Positions 9,353-20,511 of a stretch of 56,504 nucleotides of DNA are shown in pieces. Source of the DNA: Bacillus sp. JCM 19058 (lineage in GTDB: Bacteria > Bacillota > Bacilli > Bacillales_H > Bacillaceae_D); the NCBI GenBank assembly GCA_001310555.1, contig BAXO01000028.1:1-56504 (forward strand). The letters run 5' to 3'. The notes beneath the pieces are model-generated. The model was not told the DNA's origin and did no database searches. It saw only the letters and a program-made list of their open reading frames with translations. Within the stretch, counting starts at the first letter, position 1; the number at the start of each line of letters is the position of its first letter. The position numbers and the translations under genes are program-made.

Positions 9353-10315
9353 GTGAAGTGGGGAACTAGGTTGATAGCAGTAGGGATCGTTTTATTACTA
9401 GGAGCTTGCGGCTCGACGGAGTCCGGTTCAACAAAAACAGAAGGGGAACAAGATCGTGCAAAAAATGAAGTCATCAACGTCGTGACAACGATTGCCCAAA
9501 TTGCTGAACCGCTTGAATTTATTGGGGGCGACTATATAGACGTTACTTCATTAATGGGTCCGGGTGTTGACCCTCATTTGTACAATGCATCACAAGGAGA
9601 TATTTCAACATTAGGGAATGCCGATCTTGTTTTTTATGTAGGTCTAAACCTTGAAGCAAATATGGTCGACGTCTTTGAACAAATCAACAAGAGCGGAACA
9701 GCGGTTGCTGTAGGAGAAGCTATCGGCGAAGGCAGCTTGCTTGAGGATGAGGATAATCCTGGGGCACCGGATCCTCATGTTTGGTTTGATATTACCCTGT
9801 GGCAGCAGGCGCTTGACGCTGCAGTTGAAGAATTAAAGGATTACGCTCCAGAATATGCTGATACCTTTGAGGCAAACAAGGAAGCGTATTTTGAGGAACT
9901 AGAACAATTGATGACGGAATCCAATGAAAAGCTGGCAGAAATACTTGCCGAAAAGCGTATACTCGTTACGGCTCACGATGCTTTTAATTATTTCGGGCGT
10001 GCATTTGACATTGAAGTCGTTGGGCTTCAAGGACTGAGTACAGAAAGCGAAATCGGTGTTTCCGATATTCAAGAAACGATTGAGATTATTCTAGAGCATG
10101 AAGTTCCTGCCGTCTTTATCGAATCAAGTGTGAATGACAGTTCGATTAAGGCTGTTATTGAAGGAGCAGCCGAAACAGGACATGAGGTAAAGCTTGGCGG
10201 TGAACTGTATTCGGACGCGATGGGTGATTACGGTACAGAAGAGGGGACTTACATCGGGATGTACCGTCATAACGTTGAAACTATATATAATGCGTTAATG
10301 GGGGAGGATGAGTAA
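9353..10315 (+). CDS. mntA: manganese ABC transporter substrate-binding lipoprotein
   Basis: About 320 residues of the cluster A-I metal-binding family (TroA/MntA/PsaA). GTG 9353 follows GGGAGG and starts a lipoprotein signal with lipobox LLLGAC. Metal-ligand motifs are visible: DPHLYNASQGD, PDPHVWFDI, the GLQGLSTESEIG loop and the C-terminal GTEEGTYIGMYRHN, the last typical of Mn-type members. There is no long His-rich loop, which argues against a zinc ZnuA protein. It is the first gene of an intact-order mntABCD operon, two bases before mntB. It delivers Mn(II) to the MntCD permease at the outer face of the membrane. Confidence 0.85.
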   Translation: MKWGTRLIAVGIVLLLGACGSTESGSTKTEGEQDRAKNEVINVVTTIAQIAEPLEFIGGDYIDVTSLMGPGVDPHLYNASQGDISTLGNADLVFYVGLNLEANMVDVFEQINKSGTAVAVGEAIGEGSLLEDEDNPGAPDPHVWFDITLWQQALDAAVEELKDYAPEYADTFEANKEAYFEELEQLMTESNEKLAEILAEKRILVTAHDAFNYFGRAFDIEVVGLQGLSTESEIGVSDIQETIEIILEHEVPAVFIESSVNDSSIKAVIEGAAETGHEVKLGGELYSDAMGDYGTEEGTYIGMYRHNVETIYNALMGEDE

Positions 10316-10317
10316 TC

Positions 10318-11074
10318 GTGAATGCATTACACGTTGAAGATTTGGCTGCTTCATATCGTAAACAAACCGTTCTTCATGACGTCTCATTCGATATTGAGGC
10401 AGGATCTCTCACTGGGATAGTCGGACCTAACGGAGCAGGGAAATCGACATTGATCAAGACACTATTAAATTTGCATCCATTATTAGCGGGTTCTGTTTCC
10501 ATTTTTGGCTCGACGATAAAAAAAGAAAAAAAGCGACTAGGCTATGTGCCTCAACGCGGCTCAGTCGACTGGGATTTTCCGACAAATGCCTTGGATGTCG
10601 TCCTAATGGGGCTATACGGACAAATCGGGTGGCTGAAGTGGCCGTCAAAAGTTGATCGGAAAAAGGCGTTAGACTCTTTGGAAAAAAATGGGGATGGCAG
10701 ACTACGCCGAGCGGCAAATCAGTCAGCTTTCAGGAGGACAACAGCAGCGGGTATTTTTAGCGAGGGCTCTTGTTCAAAATGCTGATCTGTATTTTATGGA
10801 TGAACCGTTAGCGGGTGTCGATGCAGCGACTGAACGAGCAATTATGTCGATTTTAAATGAGCTAAAGGAGAAAGGAAAAACGGTACTCGTTGTTCATCAT
10901 GATTTGCAGACGGTGGCCGATTATTATGATCATGTACTGCTTTTAAACAAAACTGTTATTCAACACGGGAAGACAAAGGAGACCTTTACGCCTGATAATA
11001 TTGCCAAAACGTATGGCGGCTCACTGCAAATGATCCAAGGAGGCGCTACTTATGTCCATTCTGTTGGGCGCTAA
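10318..11074 (+). CDS. mntB: manganese ABC transporter ATPase
   Basis: About 250 residues with Walker A GPNGAGKST, signature LSGGQQQRVFLARAL, Walker B LYFMDEPLAGVD and switch His (VVHHD). The sequence RLGYVPQRGSVDWDFPTNALDVVLMG is the Q-loop region conserved in Mn/Zn ATPases. It starts at GTG 10318 two bases after mntA. A single extra A in the run near 10684 breaks the frame (EKMGMADYAE expected). Its 3' end overlaps mntC by 23 bases, consistent with coupled translation in the operon. Confidence 0.87.
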
Positions 11075-11966
11075 CATGCAATGGGTGCTTTTCAGTACGA
11101 TGATGCTCGGTATGGCTTCTGGTGTCATTGGCTGTTTAGCTTATTGGAAAAAGCAAAGCCTGATGAGCGATGCGCTGTCCCATGCTGCCTTACCCGGAGT
11201 CGTTATTGCCTTTATGATTATCGGTGAAAAAAAATCTGCCATTGTTAATATTCGGAGCAGCAGTCAGCGGGTTGCTTGGTGCTCTTTGCATCGAGTGGAT
11301 CCGCTCCTCAAGCCGAATTACTGAAGATACGGCGATGGGTATGATTCTTTCTGTATTTTTCGGCTTAGGCATTATGCTTCTGACGATTGTTAGCCGCACG
11401 GCTGGTGGAAGCCAAAGCGGGCTGAATAACTTTATCTTCGGGCAGGCGGCGTCGATGGTGCGAACAGACGTGTACACGATGCTGGCACTGACGATACTTG
11501 TTTTGATTATTGTTGTGTTTTCTTTTAAAGAGTGGAAATATTTTTGTTTGATGCAATTGCAAAAGGGCTTGGATTGTCGCTAAAGCTGATGAATGGAGTA
11601 TATATAGGTATTCTCGTATTGACTATCGTCATTGGCATTCAAGCAGTTGGAGTCATTTTAATGGCCGCTCTTTTGATTATACCTGCAGTCAGCGCTAGGT
11701 ATTGGACCAATTCTTTTATGTGGATGCTCGTGTTATCGGCGCTATTTGGCGGCGCATCTGGAATTCTAGGTACTTGTATTAGCGCATTAGGTTCTGGGTG
11801 GCCGACGGGACCGTTCATCGTCTTGTCCTCTTCCTGCCTATTTTTAATTTCGTTGTTTCTAGGAGCTCAGAAGGGAATTCTTATTCAATTCATTGAGCAA
11901 CGGAAGCAAAAAAAGCATTTTTCAATCGAACGCTCGTCTCAGGCTATGAGGGAGGGTGAGTCATGA
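11052..11966 (+). CDS. mntC: manganese ABC transporter permease
   Basis: About 305 residues of the ABC-3 permease family. It has multiple hydrophobic helices and the family signatures GVIGCLAYWKKQSLMSDALSHAALPGV and GVILMAALLIIPAVSARYWT, each split here only for quotation. The first ATG lies inside the mntB tail after CAAGGAGG. Indels at the A-run near 11228 and the T-run near 11543 split it into three frames. The tail is hydrophilic and extended (QRKQKKHFSIERSSQAMREG), with the stop overlapping the mntD start by four bases. Confidence 0.83.
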
Positions 11967-12846
11967 GTTATACAGCTTGGATCCTTTTGACTGCTTCACT
12001 GGTCGGGCTTTCATGCGGAATCGTCGGTGTGTTTTTGATTTTACGAAAAATGGCGATGATGGCCGATGCAATCAGCCATACGGTATTGCTCGGGATCGTT
12101 ATTGCTTTTATGATAACGAATAGCTTCATGGCGTCCATATGTTAATTGGGGCCAGTATTGCAGGGCTTCTTACAGCACTTTTAGTTCAATGGTTCCACTC
12201 GCTCGGCGTCCAGCAGGATGCTTCCATCGGAGTTGTGTTCACGACGTTATTTGCTCTAGGCGTCATCTTGATCTCAACGTCCATCGGAAATGTTCACCTT
12301 GATGTCCAGCATGCATTAATGGGGGAAATTGCCTTTGTCCCTTGGAACCTGATCTCTCTTCCAGTTATCGGTGAAATACCGGCAGCGACGGCTATTTTGC
12401 TGCTCGTTCTCGCGATTGTTCTTTTTTTCATCTTGATATTTTATAAAGAATGGAAGCTGACGTCTTTTGATCCTGCTCTTGCCGCAAGTCTGGGTATTCC
12501 GGTTATGGTGATGCATTATTTATTTATGACACTTGTTTCGCTTACAACCGTTGCGGCTTTTGATGCAGTAGGGGCGATAATGGTAGTCGCAATGCTCATT
12601 ACACCAGCTGCATCCGCTTATTTATGGACAAATCGTCTCAGTATCATGCTCGTCTTAAGCGGAGCCTTTGGGATCGTATCTGCTTTTGCCGGCTATTATT
12701 TGGCCGTATGGTTGAATACGTCGATTTCCGGTTCCATGGCATTTGCCACCGGGCTCGTCTTTCTCATTAGTTTTCTATTCTCACCGAGTCATGGACTAAT
12801 TGCCAAAATCGTCCGCCCTCCTATCGAGAAGGAGCCGACAGTTTGA
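11963..12846 (+). CDS. mntD: manganese ABC transporter permease
   Basis: About 295 residues, a second ABC-3 family permease, paralogous to mntC (CGIVGVFLILRKMAMMADAI, GAIMVVAMLITPAASAYLWT). Two permease genes are typical of the Bacillus MntABCD importer. One indel near 12136 splits the frame. The gene ends 10 bases before a terminator, closing the operon. Confidence 0.83.
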
Positions 12847-12853
12847 TAGAATA

Positions 12854-12900
12854 AAAGAAGGTCAATCCAACTCTTTTGAGAGCGGGTCGACCTTCTTTTT
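12854..12900 (+). terminator. terminator of the mntABCD operon
   Basis: Stem AAAGAAGGTC / GACCTTCTTT with a 25-base loop that contains its own CTCTTTTGAGAG hairpin, followed by T residues. Confidence 0.8.
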
Positions 12901-13159
12901 CGTGAATCGCACTAAGAAACGATAAAAAAAAGTAATAGATAGTCTGAATTGAGGGTATAAAGGTAATATGGTCAGTTTTGGCAGTAAAGCAATTGTTACG
13001 CACAAATAGACCTATAGATGATATGATAGTTTTAAATGGAACGACCATTAGATAACGATGACAGGAGCTTATTGTTAGGCGCCCTCCCTTCGATAAAACA
13101 ACGCCCCTGTCAAGCGATCCGATAGCTCTTAGCATGGTTTACAAAATCGAGGAAGGTTG

Positions 13160-14119
13160 ATGTCAGTGACAGTAGCTCGAATTGAAGAAATCATTGAAAA
13201 TATTGAACAAGTAGTGGTTGGAAAAAGAAAAGAGATTGAGCTGAATCTCGTAGCTTTATTTGCCGGAGGCCATGTTTTGCTTGAGGATGTTCCTGGTGTG
13301 GGTAAAACGATGCTCGTTAAAGCGATTGCGCGCTCCTTCGGTGCCGATTTTAAACGGATTCAGTTTACCCCGGATTTACTCCCATCTGATGTCACCGGTG
13401 TGTCAATTTTTAATCAGCATACCCAGCAATTTACTTTTCGCCCTGGACCGATTATGGCCAATGTTGTGCTTGCTGATGAAATTAACCGAACCTCACCGAA
13501 AACTCAGTCTGCATTGCTGGAAGCACTTGAGGAAGGAAGTGTGACGGTTGACGGTGAAACGATTAAAGTAGGACGTCCGTTTTTTGTGATGGCCACTCAA
13601 AACCCGGTGGAGTATGCCGGAACCTTTCCTTTGCCTGAGGCGCAGCTGGATCGATTTTTAATGAAATTACGCTTAGGCTATCCGTCAGCAGAAGACGAGC
13701 TTGAAGTGTTGAGGAGGCTAGAAAGCGGTCATCCGATCGATGAAGTCGAAGCTGTGATGACGATTGCTGAGGTGATTCGGTTTCAGGAGCAAGTAGAAAA
13801 CGTTTTTGTCGACGAGCACGTCAAAGCTTATATTATTCAACTAGTTCATGCAACGAGAAAGCATCGGGCTGTCGAGCTAGGTGTAAGTCCGCGCGGATCG
13901 ATTTCATTAATGAAGGCAGCGCAGTCTTATGCGTTGATTCAAGATCGGGACTACGTTATTCCCGACGATGTTAAATATCTCGCAGTATCCACATTAGCCC
14001 ATCGTCTGATCATAACAGCGGAAGCCAAAATGACAAACATAACCGGAGAACAAGTCATCACAGATGTGCTTAGTACAGTAAGAATACCTGTCGCCAGAAA
14101 AGGGCTAACATCATCGTGA
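13160..14119 (+). CDS. MoxR-family AAA+ ATPase
   Basis: 319 residues, intact. The ATG follows GAGGAAGG. Walker A is PGVGKTMLVKA and Walker B is VVLADEINRTSPKTQSALLE. The typical MoxR insert FTPDLLPSDVTG, sensor ATQNPVEYAGTFPLPEAQLD and C-terminal lid SPRGSISLMKAA are present. MoxR proteins act as chaperone-like ATPases assembling or activating partner complexes. The gene overlaps the DUF58 gene by four bases and is followed by a transglutaminase membrane protein; this three-gene set is the conserved yeaC-yeaD-yebA arrangement upstream of guaA in Bacillus. Confidence 0.88.
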   Translation: MSVTVARIEEIIENIEQVVVGKRKEIELNLVALFAGGHVLLEDVPGVGKTMLVKAIARSFGADFKRIQFTPDLLPSDVTGVSIFNQHTQQFTFRPGPIMANVVLADEINRTSPKTQSALLEALEEGSVTVDGETIKVGRPFFVMATQNPVEYAGTFPLPEAQLDRFLMKLRLGYPSAEDELEVLRRLESGHPIDEVEAVMTIAEVIRFQEQVENVFVDEHVKAYIIQLVHATRKHRAVELGVSPRGSISLMKAAQSYALIQDRDYVIPDDVKYLAVSTLAHRLIITAEAKMTNITGEQVITDVLSTVRIPVARKGLTSS

Positions 14120-15279
14120 ATAAAAGGAAACGATTGAATGTGGTAAAAACGATGCTGAGGCTCATCGTTTTAGTAACGATGCTCGCAGTGGTCTTTGCCT
14201 ATGCGATGTTTCAAGGTGGTTTTGCCAGTTGGTTTCTCTTTTACGGTGTGTTAACGGTTGTTGTTGTTACCCTGGTTGTTTCGCTTGTAACATTACGTGG
14301 CTTCGTCATTGAGAGAAAAATGGATAAAGAGATGATTAAGGCCGGTGAAACATTAATCGTTCAGGTTATCATCAAAAAGCGAGTGCTCCAGCCATTTTAT
14401 TATGTCAGAGTACAAGATTTACCGCCGGCGAAATTAGGAGAAACTAGCGAATCGGGTTCATTGTTTTTCTTTTCCTTTCAGCGTACACTTCGTTTTTCCT
14501 ATCCTATTAAAAACGTGAAGCGGGGCAGCTATACGTTTCGTGAGCTGGAGCTCGTTTTTAGCGACTTATTTGGCTTGTTCGAAAAGCGTCATATTATATC
14601 GTGCGAATCAGAGGTGCTTGTTTATCCGTATTATGAGAAGCTAGTCAACGTACCAGCAAATAAAAATTTGTATTCAACTGAAGGGGCATTGCCTAACAAC
14701 TATCTTGAAGAAGAGCGTTCTTTGGCGGGCGTGCGTAGCTATATCCCAGGTGATCGCCTCGCAAGTATTGATTGGAAACAATCAGCGAGAACGACAGAAC
14801 TGAAGACAAAGGAATTTGAATCCTTTCGAGGCAGTGGAATCGTCGTCGCATTTGATCCGTTTTACAAGCGCTCGTCAGATGAGCTTTTTGAAAAAGCGAT
14901 TGAAGCTGCTGCTTCCCTGATGGTAACATTTGTCGAAAAGCAAGCAACTTTAAAGGTTGCTGTCTGTACAGAAGATTGGCAAGGGGCGCAGATTAGTCAA
15001 TATTCATTGCCACTTGGCTTACGTTTATTTGCCAATGTTGACCGCCGGAAAGAGCCCGCACCTGCTGTTCATCGTTTTTATAAGGAATGGCAAGGAGAAA
15101 CGGTGTATTATGTTTGCGTTGAGCTCGCTCCTGAGATGATTGCAGCGTTGAAAACGATGCGTGCCCAGCAAGCGGCGGTGCAGCTATGCTTGATTTCAAA
15201 AACGGAAAAGGATCGAGTGGTGGCAAAGGAACTGGAGCGTCTTGGCATTAAGACGTATACATTGTCTTCCTCGGAATAA
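14116..15279 (+). CDS. DUF58 protein (YeaD-like)
   Basis: 387 residues from GTG 14116, intact. Two N-terminal membrane helices are followed by a beta-rich region and the DUF58 core RSYIPGDRLASIDWKQSAR with TKEFE. The C-terminal half is vWA-like. DUF58 proteins pair with MoxR ATPases; the biochemical role is not firmly known. Position between moxR and yebA, with four-base overlap to moxR, supports a joint function in envelope or peptide processing. Confidence 0.83.
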   Translation: MNKRKRLNVVKTMLRLIVLVTMLAVVFAYAMFQGGFASWFLFYGVLTVVVVTLVVSLVTLRGFVIERKMDKEMIKAGETLIVQVIIKKRVLQPFYYVRVQDLPPAKLGETSESGSLFFFSFQRTLRFSYPIKNVKRGSYTFRELELVFSDLFGLFEKRHIISCESEVLVYPYYEKLVNVPANKNLYSTEGALPNNYLEEERSLAGVRSYIPGDRLASIDWKQSARTTELKTKEFESFRGSGIVVAFDPFYKRSSDELFEKAIEAAASLMVTFVEKQATLKVAVCTEDWQGAQISQYSLPLGLRLFANVDRRKEPAPAVHRFYKEWQGETVYYVCVELAPEMIAALKTMRAQQAAVQLCLISKTEKDRVVAKELERLGIKTYTLSSSE

Positions 15280-15312
15280 ACCTTGCTTATCAATTTGAAA
15301 GGAGGCGAATGG

Positions 15313-17501
15313 ATGCTTAGGGGACAGCAGGCTGGTTTGGCTCAAAACTTCTTCTTGTACGGTTTAAGTTTCTTATTACTCTTGGAGTGGTTAATGCCAT
15401 TACCGATTATCTCTTACACCGGATTCATCTCTATTTTTGTCGCCGTTACAGCGCTGTTTTTTTTCATCACGTTTTTTCAGCTTCCGATCGGCTGGTCCAT
15501 AGGCCTAAAAACAATCGTTATAATCGCAGGCTTGTATTTGATGTTCTTTGACAGCCCGTTGTTCTCTTCCGAATGGCTCTTGCTGATTGCTGAAGACTTC
15601 TTTTTTTAACCTCAGTCTTGTTTTGAACGGACAATGGTCTGGTTTAACGGATATGTTTAGAAGCTTACTGTTCTTCATTCTGCTCGCGATCATGAGCTAC
15701 TTGCTTTTTTATTGGATTGTGCATGCGCGCAGAGTCCTGTTTTTCCTAACAGCGACAATAATTTATATCGGTGTCGTAGATACATTTACGATGTACGATG
15801 GCTCATTTGCGATGATCCGTGCTTTTGTCATCGGTTTTTTTCTTATTGGGGCTCGTTTCCATGTATCGAGTGATAGAATCAAAAAAAATTGGCGGTATCG
15901 ACAAGGTTCTTGCCAGTCAAGCTTGCAGGTTTGACGCTCGGAGTTGTGGCCGTCGCTGTCTTACTAGGTCTGGTGTCTCCGAAGCTAGAGCCACAATGGT
16001 CTGATCCGATCCCTTTTGTTAAAGCGTCTTTCGGACTGGAACATTCCGATGGTCAAAATGACGGGAGTGGTACTCAGCGTATCGGCTATAGCCAAAATGA
16101 CGGGCAGCTCGGTGGAGGCTTTGTTAGTGATGACTCAACCGTTTTTTATGCAGCGGTAACCGAAGCCAATTATTGGCGTGGAGAGACAAAGGATTTTTAT
16201 ACGGGCAAGGGCTGGGAAGCGTCTACCCCTTCCGAAACTGAACCGACCTCAAGGTACGAAGCATTTCATCATCCAGCGGTTGACATTGAACATCGGAGGG
16301 CAGAGGTTTCTTTTGAGGAAGGTCAGGCCCGCTTTCAGCACCTTTTTTATCCCGGTGATTTGTTAACGAGAAGCGAAGTGATGAATGCGGAAGTACTAGT
16401 CGATCGTTATACGACGAAAGCGGCGACAATACATCTAGGTAACCCCACATCGCTTGATTATTATGAATATGGTTATGCCTCATTGGCTTATCACGTTGAG
16501 GAATTGCATAAAATCGATGGCAACGATCCGGATTCTATAAGAAGCTACTATACCCAACTTCCAGAACAGTTACCGAATCGGGTCGGGGAGCTCGCGGAAG
16601 AAATTGCGAATGAAGGAACAAGTCGCTACGAACAAGCAAAGGCGATTGAACGATATTTGTCAGGCCCTGACTTTGCCTATGAAACAGATGACGTACCCGT
16701 TCCAAATGAGGACCAGGATTACGTCGATCAGTTTTTATTTGAAACGATGCGAGGATATTGCGACAACTTCTCGACGGCAATGGTTGTGATGCTTCGAACT
16801 TTGGATATTCCGGCCCGCTGGGTCAAAGGCTTTACCGCCGGAGAATTGGTCGATACACTTTCGGATAATCGCCTCGTTTATGAGGTTTCTAATAGTAATG
16901 CCCATTCATGGGTAGAGGTTTATTTTCCTGACGTAGGCTGGGTCCCTTTTGAGCCCACCCGTGGGTTCTATAGCGAGCACCAATTTATCGAGCCGCAATC
17001 GGAGCTTGACGATGTGCTCGAACAAGACGATTCCTCTGAAGAGCCTGAGGAAGAGGCAGAAGATGAGGAAACGGAAGAAGCGGAGGATGAGAAGGAAGAG
17101 GAGAGCGAAGCAGTCGGAACAGTAGAAAAGGGAACATTTCCTGTTGCTCCGGTCATTATTTTCGGATTGGCTTTACTTGCAGCATAGTAATTTTTCTGAC
17201 GAATAAAAAAATCGCCCAGCTCATTACCTTTTATCGTTTTCAATTTCGACGGGATGAGCAAACGTTTATTAAGGCGTATGAAAGCTTGCTGAAACTGTGC
17301 GAACGATTTGACTACAAACGCCGGAGAGACGAAACTTTGCGGGAATATGCCCAGCGGCTTGATGTCATGCTGAGCACGTCAGAAATGATTCTTCTGACGA
17401 AACAATATGAGCGTATTTGCTACGGGGGTAAGGGGATTGGCACTAGTTGGACGGATAATAAAGAGCGATGGGAAAGAATGATTCGCAAAATCAATTCTTG
17501 A
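15313..17501 (+). CDS. YebA-like transglutaminase-domain membrane protein (frameshifted)
   Basis: About 730 residues across several frames. The start is the ATG after AAAGGAGGCGAATGG. Five or six N-terminal membrane helices precede an extracytoplasmic region with a transglutaminase-like core: Cys in MRGYCDNFSTAMVVMLR, His in SNAHSWVEVYFPDVGWVPFE and the Asp shortly after. An acidic linker (EEPEEEAEDEETEEAEDE) leads to a final membrane helix and a C-terminal DUF4129-like tail ending RWERMIRKINS. Indels lie near 15600, 15870 and 17185. Together with moxR and the DUF58 gene it completes the conserved trio. The reaction on its substrate is unknown; protease-type chemistry is as likely as crosslinking. 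Confidence 0.8.
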
Positions 17502-17643
17502 CCTGCTATAGGCCGATTGATAAAATGTATCAGTAATTATCGTTTATGCACGGCCGCTCAGCTTTAACGTAGCAATGCCCAGTTTTTCCTAGTCGTCATA
17601 ATACTTGCATGCAGGATTAATTAGAAAAAGGATGGTCGAAAAT

Positions 17644-19187
17644 ATGAATGAGATGAATCAAGAACTAATTGTCGTACTCGATTTTGGCGGGCAATATAAC
17701 CAATTGATAACTCGCAGAATCCGAGACTTAGGCGTTTATAGTGAGCTCCATTCACATAAGCTGTCTGCGCGTGAGCTCAAAAAAAATGAATCCTAAAGGT
17801 ATTATTTTTTCCGGAGGCCCGAACAGCGCTTATACAGATGGTGCACCAAGTTGCGATCCGGAGATTTTTGAACTAGGAATTCCAATACTGGGCATTTGCT
17901 ATGGGATGCAGCTAATGACCCACTTTTTTTTCAGGGAAAGTAGAGGCTGCCGACCGGCGTGAATACGGCAAAGCCATTCTTACAGTTGAAAATCAATCAA
18001 AGCTGTTTCAAGATTTGCCAGTTGAGCAAACCGTTTGGATGAGTCACGGTGATTTAATTTTAGCTCCGCCGGAAGGATTTACTGTTGATGCTTCTAATCC
18101 ATCATGCCCTGTCGCAGCAATGAGCGATGAAGAGCGTGCCCTGTATGGTGTCCAATTTCATCCAGAAGTCCGCCATACCCAATTCGGCGATCATCTACTT
18201 AAAAACTTCGCTTTCAAGATCTGTCGCTGTACAGGCGAATGGTCGATGGAAAACTTTATCGAGCTGGAAATAGAGAAAATCCGTGAACAGGTTGGGGACA
18301 AGCAGGTTCTGTGTGCTTTGAGCGGCGGTGTCGATTCGTCAGTAGTGGCAGTCCTCATCCACAAGGCGATAGGTGATCAGCTGACTTGTATGTTCATCGA
18401 CCACGGCTTACTCCGTAAGGGAGAAGCGGACAATGTCATGGATACTTTCAGTGAAGGTTTTCACATGAATGTCATTAAAATTGACGCGCAGGAGCGTTTC
18501 CTAACGAAGCTGCAGGGAGTGTCTGATCCAGAGCAAAAACGAAAGATTATTGGAAACGAGTTTATTTACGTCTTTGAAGAAGAAGCAAGTAAACTGAACG
18601 ATATGGATTTTCTTGCTCAAGGTACTCTTTATACGGATATTATCGAGAGCGGAACAGAAACGGCTCAAACCATCAAGTCTCATCATAATGTTGGAGGCTT
18701 ACCAGAGGATATGAGCTTTACGCTAATCGAACCTTTAAATGCCTTGTTTAAGGACGAGGTACGCAAGGTAGGGACGGAGCTAGGTATCCCAGATGAAATC
18801 GTGTGGCGCCAACCGTTTCCGGGACCTGGGCTCGGGATTCGAGCCCTTGGTGAAATAACAGAAGAAAAACTGGAAATCGTTCGCGAATCCGATGCCATTT
18901 TACGTGACGAAATCAAAAAAGCGGGTCTCGATCGGGAAATCTGGCAATACTTCACTGCTCTACCGAATATGAAAAGTGTTGGCGTGATGGGGGATGCCCG
19001 GACGTACGATTACACTGTCGGCATTCGCGCCGTCACTTCAGTCGATGGGATGACCTCCGATTGGGCAAGAATCCCTTGGGATGTACTGGAACAAATTTCT
19101 ACACGAATCGTAAACGAGGTGAAGCATGTCAATCGCGTCGTCTACGACATTACATCAAAGCCGCCGGCTACGATTGAGTGGGAGTAG
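17644..19187 (+). CDS. guaA: GMP synthase (glutamine-hydrolysing)
   Basis: About 513 residues, homologous end to end with Bacillus GuaA. Class I glutamine amidotransferase domain: [13 protein letters not shown] holds the catalytic Cys, and [11 protein letters not shown] holds His and Glu. The ATP pyrophosphatase has the P-loop [14 protein letters not shown], and the dimerisation domain ends with [13 protein letters not shown]. It converts XMP to GMP with glutamine and ATP. One extra A near 17781 and one extra T near 17926 break the frame; as the enzyme is needed for guanine nucleotide synthesis, these are best read as sequence errors. The last codons, Glu-Trp-Glu-stop, form the integration site of the mobile element downstream. 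Confidence 0.95.
19176..19183 (+). other. attL core of the ICE at the 3' end of guaA
   Basis: GAGTGGGA encodes Glu-Trp-Glu at the end of guaA. The same eight bases recur at 55954-55961 within GTAGAGTGGGAATGA, which would also translate as V-E-W-E-stop. The 3' end of guaA is a known target of tyrosine-integrase islands in Firmicutes, and an integrase gene follows directly. Confidence 0.7.
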
Positions 19188-19192
19188 TTGTA

Positions 19193-19240
19193 GGAGAGCC
19201 GAGAATCCTTTAATGACAAGGGTTTCGGCTCTTCTCCCTT
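19193..19240 (+). terminator. terminator downstream of guaA, inside the ICE left end
   Basis: Long imperfect stem built on AGAGCCGA / TCGGCTCT and CCTT / AAGG around a seven-base loop. It lies on the element side of attL, so the element appears to provide guaA with a terminator. It may also stop leftward transcription from int. Confidence 0.65.
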
Positions 19241-19245
19241 TTGTC

Positions 19246-19265
19246 ATTGCATTGTTATTGCATTA
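19246..19265. repeat. ATTGCATT direct repeats, left ICE end
   Basis: Two copies (ATTGCATTG at 19246-19254 and ATTGCATTA at 19257-19265) lie 60-80 bp inside attL. Matching repeats lie 95-125 bp inside attR. Candidate arm-type binding sites for the integrase. Confidence 0.5.
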
Positions 19266-19272
19266 TTTGTTT

Positions 19273-20473
19273 CTAAGTCTTTTTTTTCAGGCCTTTTCTT
19301 AGATATTCAACTGTAAATTGATTTCTGGGTGAAGTATCGTTGTTCTCTGTAGATGTTTGATAAGATAGAATACCTTCTAATTTATGAGCAACCTCAAAAT
19401 TACTATTGGGATATAAATGTCCGTAAGTGCCTAGCGTTGTTTCAATATCTTCATGTCCTAAACGATCTTTGATGATCAACGGATTTTCTCCCATACTAAT
19501 TAACAAGGAAGCGTGAGAATGTCTTAAAGCATGTAATCTAATTCGATGAACCCCAGCTTTTTTAGCATAACGTGTAATAGCATGAGATAGTGTATGCTTT
19601 TGTGTGGGTACTCCGTTATAGCTCATCACAAAGTTCGTTTGCACGACAGATTGCTGCACGACTTTCCAATGGCGGAGCAGAGTTAATGTGTCCCCATCTA
19701 ACACAATGTGACGAACGCTGGCTTTTGTTTTTGGTTCTACAAAAGAATAATCATTCAAATTCTTATAGTAGAGTGTTTTATCAATAGACACTACACCTGT
19801 TTCGAAGTCAATATCTTCCCATTGAATGGCAGTGGCTTCTCCAATTCGCATGCCTGTCATAAATAAAAACCACAACGAGACGAATAAAAAAATGTTGATA
19901 ATAGTCGTCCATATAGAAAAAAAGAAATGACTTTCTCAAACTCTTCTTTTGTCCAAAACTCTATTTTTGATTTTGTTTTCTTCACATTTCCAACAATTTT
20001 TGATGGATTATTTTCGACTAACCCTAAAACAACAGCTCGATCCATCGCAATGGAAAACAATCCTTGAACACCTCTGATATAAGAGGAAGCATACTTCTTT
20101 TTCGATAAAGTTAATTGCCAGTTTTGCACATGAAGCGGGCCAATTTCTGTCACCAAGAAGTCATAAAAATAAGGAAAATGCTTTCTGACAGTTGGCAACC
20201 GATTATCGTATGTTCTTCCTTTTACTTGGGTTTTATACCATGGTAGGAAAATATCCTCAATAAACTGCTGAAATGAAATAACTTCTTTCTTTTTTTTCCG
20301 AATCCTCAGGTTTAGAAAGTAGTAGTTTGGAATATTCTTCTCGTGCTTCTTTTTTTGGTTGCAAAACCACTACGATATTTCTGAATTTGCTTACCAGTGA
20401 CAGGGTGATAGCCTAAATTCGCTCGAAAATAATACGTTCCATTCTTTGCTTTTTTGATGACATCTTTAGCCAT
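19273..20473 (-). CDS. int: tyrosine recombinase/integrase of the ICE (frameshifted)
   Basis: About 395 residues across three frames. The N-terminal arm-binding (AP2-like) domain NGTYYFRANLGYHPVTGK is followed by a SAM-like core-binding domain. The catalytic domain has Arg in MTGMRIGEATAIQW, the HxxR box LHALRHSHASLL, and GHEDIETTLGTYGHLY with the nucleophilic Tyr. The start is ATG 20473 after AAGGAGTG. Indels near 19870 and 20300-20355 break the frame. It lies 85 bp from the guaA terminus, facing it, as expected for an element that inserts into guaA and excises with the DUF3173 partner upstream. Confidence 0.88.
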
Positions 20474-20511
20474 GATTTCACTCCTTACGCAATTAGTGCA
20501 AGAAGTACAAA

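Noticed and set aside
17505..17643. Purine riboswitch before guaA
   Set aside because: The interval is short and lacks the conserved TATA..GTTTCTACC-type core, so no riboswitch is called.
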